Positions 25,997-36,915 of a stretch of DNA of 64,000 nucleotides are shown here, piece by piece. Position 1 is the first letter of the stretch. The number at the start of each line of letters is the position of its first letter. The DNA is from CADEED01 sp035765415 (GTDB lineage: Bacteria; Pseudomonadota; Gammaproteobacteria; Steroidobacterales; Steroidobacteraceae). The position numbers and the translations under genes are program-made. Under the pieces are notes generated by a model. It saw only the letters and a program-made list of their open reading frames with translations. It was not told where the DNA came from and ran no database searches. The DNA lies in contig DASTXR010000057.1 in NCBI GenBank assembly GCA_035765415.1, positions 47,677 through 111,676 on the forward strand. Reading direction: 5' to 3'.

Positions 25997-26395
25997 ATGT
26001 CGGTGGAATCCTCGATTGCCGAACCGCAGCTCAACGCCACACCGCTCATCGACGTGATGCTCGTGCTGCTGGTGATCCTCATCATCACGTTGCCGGTGGC
26101 GACGCATGCCGTGAAACTCAATCTGCCACACCGCACCGGCGGCACGCCACCGCCATCCATTCGCGTGGACATCGTCGCCGACGGGGCGATCTACTGGAAT
26201 GGCGAGGAACTGACGTCGCTCGATCAGCTGCGCGCGAAATTCGTCGCGGCGGCGAGCGACTCCGCCGCGCCGCGAATCAACGTCGTCCCGGAAAATCGCG
26301 CGCGTTATGAGCTCGTGGCCCAGGTCCTGGCGCTGGCCCAGCGCTCGAGAGTCACCGCATTGGGCCTTGCGCCCGTGGAAGATCGAATCTTCTGA
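25997..26395 (+). CDS. ExbD/TolR-family protein (orphan)
   Basis: Energy-transducing stator protein of the TonB/Tol type, 132 aa. The single transmembrane helix follows LNATPLIDVMLVLLVILIITL and contains the conserved Asp (Asp19) that carries proton flow; a periplasmic domain follows (VDIVADGAIYWNGEELTSLDQLRAKF). AGAGGTGG precedes the ATG. No exbB or tonB is adjacent, so the partner must lie elsewhere. It is divergent from the small membrane protein/GST pair and converges with two small ORFs. Confidence 0.92.
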   Translation: MSVESSIAEPQLNATPLIDVMLVLLVILIITLPVATHAVKLNLPHRTGGTPPPSIRVDIVADGAIYWNGEELTSLDQLRAKFVAAASDSAAPRINVVPENRARYELVAQVLALAQRSRVTALGLAPVEDRIF

Positions 26396-26398
26396 TCC

Positions 26399-26557
26399 TC
26401 AAAAGCCGCGATCGGCGCACATCGATGCTTCGGCGATCCAGCAGAAGAGCAGCACCGCGATCGCGAACCAGTGCCAGAACATGGATCGAGACTGCTCGTC
26501 GCGCTCCGAGTCGTCTTCAGCGCAACGCGGCGGCTCATGCCGGGGCAAGGCGCTCAC
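26399..26557 (-). CDS. Small membrane protein, GTG start
   Basis: 52-aa ORF with a charged N-terminal half (EDDSERDEQSRS) followed by a transmembrane helix FWHWFAIAVLLFCWIAEASM. Its GTG start overlaps the stop codon of the upstream ORF at 26554 (GTGA), the spacing of translationally coupled genes. It ends 4 nt from the stop of the convergent exbD-like gene. No family recognised. Confidence 0.45.
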   Translation of the reverse strand: MSALPRHEPPRCAEDDSERDEQSRSMFWHWFAIAVLLFCWIAEASMCADRGF

Positions 26558-26754
26558 AGGGGTAACCAGTGCGTGGCGGTTTCGCGCCGGTGCAGGTACA
26601 CGAAGCGCGCTCGGGAGAGACGCGCCGCGAAGTCGTTGCTGCGCGTGCCGACGCGTTCGAGAAAACGGCGCCAGCGTTCGCCGGGCTGTGCGCCGAACTG
26701 TCCGGCAGCATATGTCTGGTGGTCTGAATCGCTGTGGTGGGAGTCGTGAGTCAT
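26554..26754 (-). CDS. Small hypothetical protein
   Basis: 66-aa ORF beginning MTHDSHHSDSDHQTYAAGQFG, then a basic segment (ERWRRFLERVGTRSNDFAARLSRARFVYLHRR). GAGGA lies 8 nt upstream of the ATG. Divergent from the response regulator gene. His/Asp-rich N-terminus and Arg-rich C-terminus; no family recognised. Probably co-translated with the 52-aa membrane protein that follows. Confidence 0.5.
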   Translation of the reverse strand: MTHDSHHSDSDHQTYAAGQFGAQPGERWRRFLERVGTRSNDFAARLSRARFVYLHRRETATHWLPL

Positions 26755-26893
26755 CGGGCAGTCCTCGGTTTGAAGCCATTTCGCACCCGACTGCCGCCCG
26801 ACCCGTGATGCCTTGATGGCGCTCCGGCGACCGAAAGTGACCAAATGTGGCCGCACCACCTGCGCCAGTTCCGGTCGCTTACACTTCGAACCC

Positions 26894-27583
26894 ATGAAGA
26901 AAACGATCGCCATCGTCGAAGACGAGCGCGCCATCCGCGACAACTACGCCGCCGCGTTCTCGCGCGAGGGTTACGCGGTGCGCGGCTATCCGAACCGCCG
27001 CGAAGCGATGGCGGCGTTTGCCGCGAGGCTGCCGGACCTGGCGGTCATCGACATCTCGCTGGAAGACGAACCCGAAGGCGGTTTCGAGCTGTGCCGCGAG
27101 CTGCGCGGCCTGTCGCCCGAATTGCCGATCATTTTCCTGACCGCGCGCGACAGCGAGCTCGACGCCGTGTCGGGCCTGCGCCTGGGCGCCGACGACTTCC
27201 TGACCAAGGACCTGTCGCTCGCGCATCTCATCGCCCGCGTGAACGCGCTGTTCCGCCGCGTCGACGCGCTGCGCCGGCCCACCGAGGAAAAGCAGGTGAT
27301 TCGCCGCGGCGCGCTCACGCTCGACAGCGAACGCATGTCCGTGGAATGGAACGGCCAGGTGGTGTTGCTGTCGCTGACCGAATTCTGGATCGTCTACGCG
27401 CTCACCAAACATCCCGGCCACGTGAAGAACCGGCAGCAGCTCATGGACGCGGCCAACGTGGTGCTCGACGACAACACCATCACCTCGCACATCAAGCGCA
27501 TCCGCCGCAAATTCCAGGTGGTCGACGAGAAGTTCGACGCCGTGCACACCGTGTACGGCATGGGTTATCGCTGGGTCGAATGA
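26894..27583 (+). CDS. pdsR: Response regulator, proteobacterial dedicated-sortase type
   Basis: OmpR-type response regulator, 229 aa from ATG 26894. The receiver domain (1-125) has the acidic pair in VEDERA, phospho-acceptor Asp53 (VIDISL) and the switch Lys (FLTKDLSL). The winged-helix DNA-binding domain (about 140-229) ends VHTVYGMGYRWVE. Sequence style and the neighbouring large kinase match the regulator assigned to the proteobacterial dedicated sortase system (TIGR03787), from memory. No sortase gene lies in the window. The kinase gene begins 13 nt downstream. Confidence 0.85.
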   Translation: MKKTIAIVEDERAIRDNYAAAFSREGYAVRGYPNRREAMAAFAARLPDLAVIDISLEDEPEGGFELCRELRGLSPELPIIFLTARDSELDAVSGLRLGADDFLTKDLSLAHLIARVNALFRRVDALRRPTEEKQVIRRGALTLDSERMSVEWNGQVVLLSLTEFWIVYALTKHPGHVKNRQQLMDAANVVLDDNTITSHIKRIRRKFQVVDEKFDAVHTVYGMGYRWVE

Positions 27584-27596
27584 CCGGGAAGAACCA

Positions 27597-29714
27597 GTGG
27601 GACGCATCTCGGAGCTGATCAGGATCGGACCGATTTCCGGGTTCCGGCTCCGGACCAAACTACTGTTGCTGGCGCTCACCACGCTGGCGCTGCCGTGGGC
27701 CGGCTGCCAGTACGCGCGCGAAATGGAAACCGTGCTGCGCGAAAGCGAGCAGCAATCGCTGCTGGCCGTCACCACCACGATCGCCGGATCGCTGAAAGGC
27801 AAGCAGGAACTGCTGTTCCGCGACGATTCGCTGCCGGCGGTGAGCAGCGGCAACGCGCGCGACATCACGCCGGTGGTGTTGTCCGGGGCCCCGCTCATCG
27901 ACGGGCGCACCGATGAATGGGATACCGATTCGCGCAACCTCATCCGCGTTGCCGGCCCGGGTGGCGACTCGCTGCAGCTCCTGGCCGCCACCCACGAGCG
28001 CTGGCTGTACCTCGCGCTGCTGGTGCGCGACAACAAGGTGGTCCATGACGCCTCGACGCTGGCGCCGCTCGAGTCCGCCACCATCGGCGACCGCATCTGG
28101 CTCGCCTTCGACGACCGGCGCGGCGGGCAGCAGCAACTGTTCTTCAGTGGCACTGGCGCGGGCCCGGTGCGCGGGCGGCGCATAGAAACGCGCGAATACG
28201 GCCGCGAGGAGGCCGTCGAAGAAGTGCGCATCGAGGCGGTCTGGAAGAGTTCCCGCGACGGCTACGTCCTGGAGATGGGCATACCGCTGACGCTCGTGGG
28301 GCTGCACATCGGCGTAGCCGTGGACGATCGCGACCGGCGCGGCGCGGCGCGTTCGAGTTATGGCACGCTCGACGTCGCGGACCTTCGCGCCACCGGCCGG
28401 CTCATCGCCGCCTCGCCGAATCTCACCGACCACTTGCGGCAGTTCGCCCAGCCCGGCGTCGAGCTCACGGTGGCCTCGTCGACCGGCGCGATCCTCACGC
28501 GCATCGACGCACCCGCGCTGCCGGGCGACTACACACGCATGCGCGGGTTCCTGCCGCGCATGTACCGCCTGTTCCTCGACGGCGATGCGATTCCGCGCCG
28601 CATTTCGCAGGCGGAACGCCAGCGTGCCGCGGAGGGCCTCACCCAACGCGTGGCGAAGGGCAAGCCGGAGACGGCGCTGTTCGCCGGCCGCTACGAAAAC
28701 AGCGTCATCGTCGCCGCGGCCGCGCCCATCTATTCCGCCGACGGCAAGTACGTTTTTGGCGTCATCCAGCTGGCGCAGACCGCCGATCGCTGGCTCACGC
28801 TGCGCGACCGGGCGCTGACCCGGCTGCTGAACCTCACGTTGTTCGTCACGCTGTTCGCCGTGGTCGCTGCTTTCTGGTTTGCCGGGCGCATGACTTTGCG
28901 CATTTCGCGGCTCGGCGCGGCCAGCGAAACGGCGCTGGGCCGCGAAGGCAGCCTGTCGCGTGTGCTGCCCGAATCCGACGCTCGCGACGAGCTCGGCGAC
29001 CTGTCGCGCAGTTTTTCGTCATTGCTCGGGCGGCTCGACGAATACACCGGCTACCTGCGGACGCTGGCCGGCAAACTCGCGCACGAGATCCGGACCCCGC
29101 TCACCATCATTCGCTCCTCGCTCGAGAACCTGGAATCGGAGGCGAATTCCGACAACGCGAGGGTGTACATCTCGCGCGCCCGGGAAGGCAGCGAGCGGCT
29201 TGGCGCCATCCTGACGGCCATGGGGGCGGCCACCCGCGTCGAGGAGGCCATCGCCCACAGCGACCGGCAGCGGTTCGATCTCGCAGCCCTGGTTCGCGAG
29301 GCGGCTGGGGCATACGGCGGCGCCTTCCCTACGCGACGTTTTGCCGCCCATGTTCCCGATGAAGCCGTCGAGATCACGGGCGCACCCGATCTCATCATCC
29401 AGATGCTGGACAAGCTCATCGACAATGCGGTGGATTTCAGCGCTGATGGCGCCACGATATCGCTCGTTCTGCGCGCGGATGCGGGCCACGCCGAACTTTC
29501 CGTGGCCAACCCCGGGCCGTTGTTGCCACCCGAAACCGCCAATCGTCTGTTCGAGTCGCTGTGGCAGTCACGCGTCGAGAGCGACAAGCGTCCGCACTTC
29601 GGCCTCGGGCTCTACATCGTCAGGCTGATCGCTGAATTCCATGGGGGAACGGCCCGCGCCGAGAACCTGCCCGACGACTCCGGCGCGGTGTTCACGGTCC
29701 GCCTGGCCCGTTGA
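27597..29714 (+). CDS. pdsS: Sensor histidine kinase, proteobacterial dedicated-sortase type
   Basis: Membrane histidine kinase, 705 aa, partner of the upstream regulator. GTG start at 27597. A first transmembrane helix (about 20-40) is followed by an unusually large periplasmic region (about 41-405) with a DOMON/carbohydrate-binding-like beta domain (WDTDSRNLIRVAG...LYLALLVRDNKVV). A second helix is at about 410-432, then HAMP-like, HisKA with phospho-acceptor His496 (GKLAHEIRTPLTII) and HATPase (LIDNAVDFS, FGLGLYIVRLI). Size and plan match TIGR03785 kinases. The sensory domain may bind a surface glycan or protein; this is inference. Confidence 0.85.
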   Translation: MGRISELIRIGPISGFRLRTKLLLLALTTLALPWAGCQYAREMETVLRESEQQSLLAVTTTIAGSLKGKQELLFRDDSLPAVSSGNARDITPVVLSGAPLIDGRTDEWDTDSRNLIRVAGPGGDSLQLLAATHERWLYLALLVRDNKVVHDASTLAPLESATIGDRIWLAFDDRRGGQQQLFFSGTGAGPVRGRRIETREYGREEAVEEVRIEAVWKSSRDGYVLEMGIPLTLVGLHIGVAVDDRDRRGAARSSYGTLDVADLRATGRLIAASPNLTDHLRQFAQPGVELTVASSTGAILTRIDAPALPGDYTRMRGFLPRMYRLFLDGDAIPRRISQAERQRAAEGLTQRVAKGKPETALFAGRYENSVIVAAAAPIYSADGKYVFGVIQLAQTADRWLTLRDRALTRLLNLTLFVTLFAVVAAFWFAGRMTLRISRLGAASETALGREGSLSRVLPESDARDELGDLSRSFSSLLGRLDEYTGYLRTLAGKLAHEIRTPLTIIRSSLENLESEANSDNARVYISRAREGSERLGAILTAMGAATRVEEAIAHSDRQRFDLAALVREAAGAYGGAFPTRRFAAHVPDEAVEITGAPDLIIQMLDKLIDNAVDFSADGATISLVLRADAGHAELSVANPGPLLPPETANRLFESLWQSRVESDKRPHFGLGLYIVRLIAEFHGGTARAENLPDDSGAVFTVRLAR

Positions 29715-29815
29715 CGGCATGCCGCGCTGCGATTTTGCGCATTCGTTCACCTCCAGCCCGCGTAATTCCTGTCGATACAGTTCACAGGAATGCCCGATGT
29801 CGCGCGATTGAGACA

Positions 29816-29843
29816 TTGTGGCGGGAAAGATTCGGCGTATGAT
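29816..29843 (+). promoter_or_regulatory. Predicted promoter of the candidate RNA
   Basis: TTGTGG (29816-29821), a 16-nt spacer and a good -10 TATGAT (29838-29843). A transcript would start near 29850 and run to the terminator at 30220. Confidence 0.4.
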
Positions 29844-29849
29844 CCGGTC

Positions 29850-30220
29850 TCGCGTAGTCTCGAAACACCCGCTAAGTACCTGAATACAAGGTTGTTAGCC
29901 GGGCCGGAAGGGCTATCAAGGTTTCGATGTTCTGCACTGCAACAGTTATTGATGCGCGGAGAACACAACGGTTTAGTGATACAGAAAAACTCAGGATTTG
30001 CTCACGGGCACGGGTTCAGTCGGTAGCTTAGTTTTGGCTACTGGCGAGGACGATCAAAGCGTGGACTGACACGCGGGCTTAAATGTTTAGCCGGAGGCCG
30101 AAAGGCCACCAACGTCCCAGCCGAAATATAGCAGTCCGTGTAGTCGACGCGATCGACTGACAGCGATTACCTAAGTCGACGACGACCAACTAACAAGCCC
30201 CGCTCTGCGGGGCTTTTTTT
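29850..30220 (+). ncRNA. Candidate structured non-coding RNA, about 370 nt
   Basis: No credible ORF fills this stretch. It shows a predicted promoter, several local hairpins and a strong terminator. Hairpins include GGTAGC/GCTACT around 30021-30042, GCGTG/CACGC with a GGA-containing loop near 30059-30074, GGCC-GAAA-GGCC at 30095-30106, and AGTCGA/TCGACT near 30142-30158. The module TTAGCCGG followed by a GCC(G)GAA(A)GG(G)C hairpin occurs twice (about 29896 and 30087). At least seven GGA motifs occur, but not in the regular arrangement of CsrB/RsmZ. It does not match the conserved cores of RNase P RNA, tmRNA, SRP RNA or 6S RNA as I know them. Confidence 0.5.
30196..30220 (+). terminator. Intrinsic terminator of the candidate RNA
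   Basis: 8-bp stem AGCCCCGC / GCGGGGCT, 3-nt loop, seven T residues. It lies after 480 nt of non-coding sequence and just before a lipoprotein gene, so it most likely ends the RNA. Confidence 0.92.
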
Positions 30221-30235
30221 GTAATAGTTACATGC

Positions 30236-30781
30236 ATGCGCGCGATCCCGCTCCTCATAACCTTGTTAGCCCTGCTGCCGCTCACCGCGTGCCAGCGAAG
30301 TCTCGATGAACGCGAAGTGCTCGAGTTCATCGACAAGGCCGACGACGCCGCGCGCAAACGTTTCGCGCCGGAGATCTGCGAGCTGCGCGGCAAGGACTTC
30401 GAGCTGCACCTGACGTTCCAGGGCCATGAGCGGCAGCTCGACCCGAGCGAGCTCACCATCGATCGCAAGCTCTTCTGCAAGGAAGCGGGAAAATTTTCGC
30501 GGCTGCGGCAATACCGGCTGGAGCGGAACTCCATCGACGTGGACGTGGCCGCCGACCGCAAGACCGCGCGCGTCGTCTCGGAGTACGTCGAGACGATGCC
30601 CTATTACGACCCGGACATGATTCCGTCCACGCCCGACGACTTCCGGCATTTCCAGGTCGTGGAAACCACCGACGAATCCGTCGTCGGAATCGAAAGCGGA
30701 GACATCGTGTTCCTGCGCACCGACAGCAACGCGAGCCAGTCGCTGGTCAGCAAAAGCTCCGTGTCGCTTCCCTACGATTGA
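30236..30781 (+). CDS. Hypothetical lipoprotein
   Basis: Unrecognised 181-aa protein with a lipoprotein signal (MRAIPLLITLLALLPLTAC; lipobox LTAC, Cys19). The mature part is charged, alpha/beta in pattern (LDEREVLEFIDKADDAARKRFAPEICELRGKDFELHLTF) and lacks known catalytic motifs. Its stop overlaps the next start (TGATG), so the two are co-translated. The ATG lies only 16 nt beyond the terminator, leaving little room for a separate promoter. Confidence 0.75.
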   Translation: MRAIPLLITLLALLPLTACQRSLDEREVLEFIDKADDAARKRFAPEICELRGKDFELHLTFQGHERQLDPSELTIDRKLFCKEAGKFSRLRQYRLERNSIDVDVAADRKTARVVSEYVETMPYYDPDMIPSTPDDFRHFQVVETTDESVVGIESGDIVFLRTDSNASQSLVSKSSVSLPYD

Positions 30782-31254
30782 TGCGCGCTCTCGCCGGCCC
30801 CGCAATGCTGCTGGTGATGGTGGGAGGCTTCCTGGTCTTTCGCCTCACCTCGAAAGAAGACACGCCATCGCGCGATTTCACCGCACTGGAATTCGCGGGC
30901 GCGGATGCCGATCACACCGGTTCCTGTTATTCGCTCGACACGGTGCTGATCACCAATCGCGAAGGAGACGCGGTGCGCACCTGGACCTCGCCGCGCGACG
31001 ACGTCTGGGCCCTGGAGATCGAGAATGTCGTCGGCGGAAACGGCGGTCCCGTGCGCGTGTTCCAGGTATTCACGTTCGAAAAGCAGGGCGAACTGGTGCG
31101 GCTCACCGCGGTGGATGCGTCCGAGGGATATCCCACGGACATCGAGCGGAACATCGACATGCTGCTCGACGGCCCCAAGGCCCGTCGCTCGACGCCCATC
31201 GATCGATGCCTCGAGCCAGGCGCCACCGGTTATCGCTTCAAGTCAGGACGCTGA
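30781..31254 (+). CDS. Hypothetical membrane-anchored protein
   Basis: Unrecognised 157-aa protein. ATG at 30781 overlaps the previous stop codon; a TTG three bases earlier is possible. One N-terminal hydrophobic segment (GPAMLLVMVGGFLVFRL) anchors or exports a domain with two Cys (GSCYSL and DRCLEPG) that could form a disulfide in the periplasm. Likely works with the preceding lipoprotein, with which it is coupled. Confidence 0.72.
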   Translation: MRALAGPAMLLVMVGGFLVFRLTSKEDTPSRDFTALEFAGADADHTGSCYSLDTVLITNREGDAVRTWTSPRDDVWALEIENVVGGNGGPVRVFQVFTFEKQGELVRLTAVDASEGYPTDIERNIDMLLDGPKARRSTPIDRCLEPGATGYRFKSGR

Positions 31255-31282
31255 AGCAGGAGTTGTGGCAAGGTCCACGACC

Positions 31283-32143
31283 ATGCCCAAAACGTCCCGC
31301 GCCATTCTCGTTTTCTCGTGGCTCGCCATCTGCGCCAGCGCGCACGCGGAGCAAGCCGAACCGCAAGTCATCCACCTCTGGAAGAACGGCGCGCCGGGTT
31401 TCGAATCCCGCCGTGCCGAGCCGGAGCAGCACAAAGACTGGTGGTACAAGAACATCCACAATCCATCACTCACCGTGTTCCTGCCACCCGCCGGCAAGGC
31501 CAATGGCACCGCGGTCGTGGTTGCGGCGGGCGGCGGGCATCGCGAACTGGTGTTCGATCCGGAAGGCGTCGAACCCGCGCGTTATCTGGCGGGTCTCGGA
31601 GTTACGGCGTTCGCGCTGAAATACCGGCTGTTCCGCGAGCCGGGTTCGAAGTACACCATCGACAACACGGCGGAAGACATCCGTCGAGCCATGCGCACCG
31701 TGCGATCGCGGGCCGCGGAGTGGAACATCGACCCGAAGCGCATCGGGGTCATGGGCTGGTCGGCCGGTGGCGAAGTCGCGGCGCTCGTCGCCTATCCACC
31801 CGTCGACGGCAATCCGAACGCGCCAGACCCCGTCGAGCGCGTGAGCGCGCGACCCGACTTCCAGATCCTCATCTATCCCGGCCCGATGGGCATTCCCGCC
31901 AGGGTGCCGGCCAGCGCCCCGCCGCTGTTCCTGTTAGGCGCCGCCGACGATGAATGGGTGGCCGACGTGCTGTTCGATCTCACGCGCAAGTACCGCGACG
32001 CCGGCGCGTCGGTCGAGACGCACATCTACGCGCAGGGCAAACATGCCTTCAACATGGGACAGCGCTCGCAATACGTGAGCATCCAGCGATGGCCGCAACG
32101 GCTGGCGGAATGGCTGCAGGACCGTGGATACACACGCCCATGA
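31283..32143 (+). CDS. Exported BD-FAE-like esterase (alpha/beta hydrolase)
   Basis: Alpha/beta hydrolase of the BD-FAE/acetyl-esterase type, 286 aa. Signal peptide about 1-22 (ASAHA). The oxyanion segment is VVVAAGGGHRELVFDPEG, the nucleophile elbow G-W-S-A-G, and the terminal His is in YAQGKHAFNMG. Enzymes of this group deacetylate xylan or release ferulate from it, which fits the nearby mannanase and xylanase genes. The stop overlaps the rhomboid start codon (ATGA). Confidence 0.85.
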   Translation: MPKTSRAILVFSWLAICASAHAEQAEPQVIHLWKNGAPGFESRRAEPEQHKDWWYKNIHNPSLTVFLPPAGKANGTAVVVAAGGGHRELVFDPEGVEPARYLAGLGVTAFALKYRLFREPGSKYTIDNTAEDIRRAMRTVRSRAAEWNIDPKRIGVMGWSAGGEVAALVAYPPVDGNPNAPDPVERVSARPDFQILIYPGPMGIPARVPASAPPLFLLGAADDEWVADVLFDLTRKYRDAGASVETHIYAQGKHAFNMGQRSQYVSIQRWPQRLAEWLQDRGYTRP

Positions 32144-32748
32144 GATTCAACTTCGCCGCAACTCCGGCTTCGTGGCTGATCCTGGGCGCAATCCTGGTGG
32201 TCAGCGTGATCGCGCTGCGCGTTGCTCCGGGAATCATCGAGCGCAATCTGCTGCGCCCCTACTGGCTGCTCAGGAAACGCCAGTACGACACCATCGTCAC
32301 CAGCGGTTTCATCCACGGTGACTTCGGACACCTGTTCTTCAACGCGCTGACGCTGTTCTCGTTCGGGCCCGTGCTGGAGAAACACATCGGCACGCCGAAA
32401 TTCGTCGCGCTGTATTTCGTGGGGCTGCTGCTGAGCAGCCTCGGCACGGTCTACAAGCAGCGCAACAACCCGGACTACGCGGCGCTCGGCGCCTCGGGGG
32501 CCATCCTCGCAGTGGTGTTTGCGTACGTCGTGTACTTTCCGAAGAACATCCTCTTCCTGTTCTTCGTGCCGATGCCGGCCATCCTGTTCGCGGTGGGTTA
32601 CCTTGCCTATACCATCTGGGCGTCACGGAATCGCCGGGACAATATCGCGCACGATGCGCACCTGGACGGCGCGCTCACCGGACTCATCTTCGTAGGGCTG
32701 ACGGACTTCCCTGCCTGGAAGCGCTTCTTCGGAATGTTCCTGGGTTAA
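32140..32748 (+). CDS. Rhomboid-family intramembrane serine protease
   Basis: Membrane protease of 202 aa with about six helices. The catalytic Ser is in G-A-S-G-A (ALGASGAILAVVF) and the catalytic His in NIAHDAHLDGALTGLIF. Helix 1-2 carries the conserved SGFIHGDFGHLFFNALTLFSFGPVLE. ATGA overlap with the upstream esterase gene shows coupling. Candidate substrates include the GlyGly-CTERM-like proteins at 19265-24919, but the gene is a general rhomboid and not clearly a rhombosortase. Confidence 0.92.
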   Translation: MRFNFAATPASWLILGAILVVSVIALRVAPGIIERNLLRPYWLLRKRQYDTIVTSGFIHGDFGHLFFNALTLFSFGPVLEKHIGTPKFVALYFVGLLLSSLGTVYKQRNNPDYAALGASGAILAVVFAYVVYFPKNILFLFFVPMPAILFAVGYLAYTIWASRNRRDNIAHDAHLDGALTGLIFVGLTDFPAWKRFFGMFLG

Positions 32749-32761
32749 AGGGGGCAGCCCC

Positions 32762-33379
32762 CTAAAACCACGAATAGTTGAACGAGATCGAGATGCGCTC
32801 GGCTTCGGTCGGATTCGGCGCGACCTCGTGCCGCAGCCAGCTCTCGAACAGCACCACGTTTCCCTGCTCCGCGGGCACCGTGACCCACACCTGGTTCTCG
32901 CGCCGCGCGCGAGCCTTGCGCGGCGGCGACGCCATGAAGCGATCGAGCCTGGGGTCTTCGAACTTCAACCCCGAGCAGCCGCGCGGAGTCCGTACGTAGT
33001 AAGTGCCACTCAGGCTGGCCAGCGGATGCAGGTGCAGGCCGTGCACCACCTGGCGGGTCATGACGTTCACCCAGCAATCCGTCATGTTGAGCTTGCGGCC
33101 GACGAGGTCGAAATCGAGCGTGCGCGCGAAGGCGCGCACGTGCGGGTCGATGCGCTTTTCCAGCGCGGCGAACGTGGGTGACATCTGGTGCATGCGCGAC
33201 AGCGAGCTGTACGAGGTATATCCGCCCGGATAGTTAGCCTCGGACCAGCGGATGCCGGCGATGTCTTCGATGCTGAGCTGGCGGCACTCGCGCAGCAGCC
33301 GCGCATTGAGCGCGTCCGACGGGCCGCGCTTTAGACTTTTGGTGTAGACACGAGTGGCAAACAACGAGCTCACGGGCAT
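32762..33379 (-). CDS. 2OG-Fe(II) oxygenase-like protein (TIGR02466-like)
   Basis: Protein of 205 aa from ATG 33379. The C-terminal half resembles putative 2-oxoglutarate/iron oxygenases: HGLHLHPLASLSGTYYVRTPRGCSGLKFEDPR supplies a possible His-x-Asp-type site, VLFESWLRHEVAPNPTEAERISISFNYSWF the distal His and the 2-oxoglutarate-binding Arg. Substrate unknown. It converges with the rhomboid gene (13-bp gap) and is divergent from the SMP-30-like gene. Confidence 0.75.
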   Translation of the reverse strand: MPVSSLFATRVYTKSLKRGPSDALNARLLRECRQLSIEDIAGIRWSEANYPGGYTSYSSLSRMHQMSPTFAALEKRIDPHVRAFARTLDFDLVGRKLNMTDCWVNVMTRQVVHGLHLHPLASLSGTYYVRTPRGCSGLKFEDPRLDRFMASPPRKARARRENQVWVTVPAEQGNVVLFESWLRHEVAPNPTEAERISISFNYSWF

Positions 33380-33428
33380 GCGGCGAGCATAACGCGCAAC
33401 TATACTTTCCGTCCCTTTCGTCAAGGAC

Positions 33429-34283
33429 ATGACAGCCATGAAAAACGCACTGCTGGTCGCGGCCTGTCTCGCCGCCGCCACCCAGGCCCAGGCCCAAACT
33501 ACGACGCACAAGCTGACCAGGCTCTGGGAATCCGAAGCCACGCTCAAGGTGCCCGAAGGCGTCCACTTCGACGCAAAGCGCAAGGTGCTGTACGTCTCGA
33601 ACATCGATGGTCAGCCCTGGGAAGCGGATGGCAAGGGTTCCATCGGCAAGGTCGGCCTCGACGGCAAGGTCATCGCTGCCGAATGGATCACGGGGCTCGA
33701 TTGCCCGAAGGGCCTGGCGCTCTCGGCGGACGGCAAGTGGCTGTACGCCGCCGACGCCGGCGGCATCGTGGTCATCGACGTCAGCGCCGGCAAGATCAGC
33801 AGCAAGATCGCCATTCCCGATGGAGTGCAGCTCAACGACCTCGCCAGCGACGGCAAGGACACGCTGTACGTTTCGGATTCGAAGGGCAAGAAGGTGTACG
33901 CCGTGAAAGACGGCAAGGCGCAGGTGTTCCTCGACGAGAAAGTGCTCAAGGGTCCGAACGGGTTGTTAGTCCACGACGGCGTGTTGTACGTGCTCGACAA
34001 CAACAGCCTGAACCGCGTCGAGGCCGACAAGTCGCTCAAGGTGCTCGCCGATGGCATGCCCGGCGGCGTCGACGGCCTGGAGAACGTCAAGGGCCAGGAC
34101 TTCCTCGTGTCCGTCTGGAGCGGCGCGGTCTGGTACGTGAAGGCCGACGGTTCCAAGGAGCTGTTGTTCGACGGCAAGGCCGCGCAGACCAGCACCGCCG
34201 ACATCGGCTGGGACCCGAAGACCAGGACGGTTTACGTGCCCACGTTCTTCAGGAATTCGATCATCGCTTTCAAAGTGGAATGA
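33429..34283 (+). CDS. Exported SMP-30/gluconolactonase-like beta-propeller
   Basis: Periplasmic six-bladed propeller, 284 aa. Signal peptide 1-22 (AATQAQAQ). Repeated blade motifs include VPEGVHFDAKRKVLYVSNIDG, CPKGLALSADGKWLYAADAGG and LNDLASDGKDTLYVSDSKG, with Glu, Asn and Asp residues where SMP-30 enzymes bind a divalent metal. It may be a lactonase or a binding protein. AAGGAC precedes the ATG; a second Met three codons on is also possible. A 12-bp imperfect hairpin without a T-run follows at 34291-34325. Confidence 0.8.
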   Translation: MTAMKNALLVAACLAAATQAQAQTTTHKLTRLWESEATLKVPEGVHFDAKRKVLYVSNIDGQPWEADGKGSIGKVGLDGKVIAAEWITGLDCPKGLALSADGKWLYAADAGGIVVIDVSAGKISSKIAIPDGVQLNDLASDGKDTLYVSDSKGKKVYAVKDGKAQVFLDEKVLKGPNGLLVHDGVLYVLDNNSLNRVEADKSLKVLADGMPGGVDGLENVKGQDFLVSVWSGAVWYVKADGSKELLFDGKAAQTSTADIGWDPKTRTVYVPTFFRNSIIAFKVE

Positions 34284-34392
34284 CAATAAACCGGCGGGCT
34301 GTGATCGGTTGCACAGTCCGGCCGGGCCAAGCCTGATGCCCCTCGCCGGCGATCCTCAGTAATCTCTCCCGCTGCCGACATCGTCAGCAGGA

Positions 34393-36911
<2,519 letters not shown>

Positions 36912-36915
<4 letters not shown>

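Noticed and set aside
29850..30220. RNase P RNA, tmRNA, 6S RNA or SRP RNA
   Set aside because: The conserved cores I know (for example GAGGAAAGTCC for RNase P, the tRNA-like ends of tmRNA) are not present.
32140..32748. Calling the rhomboid gene a rhombosortase
   Set aside because: Its motifs fit general rhomboids; I cannot see features specific to the rhombosortase subfamily.
34291..34325. Hairpin after the SMP-30-like gene as intrinsic terminator
   Set aside because: The stem is imperfect and no T-run follows.
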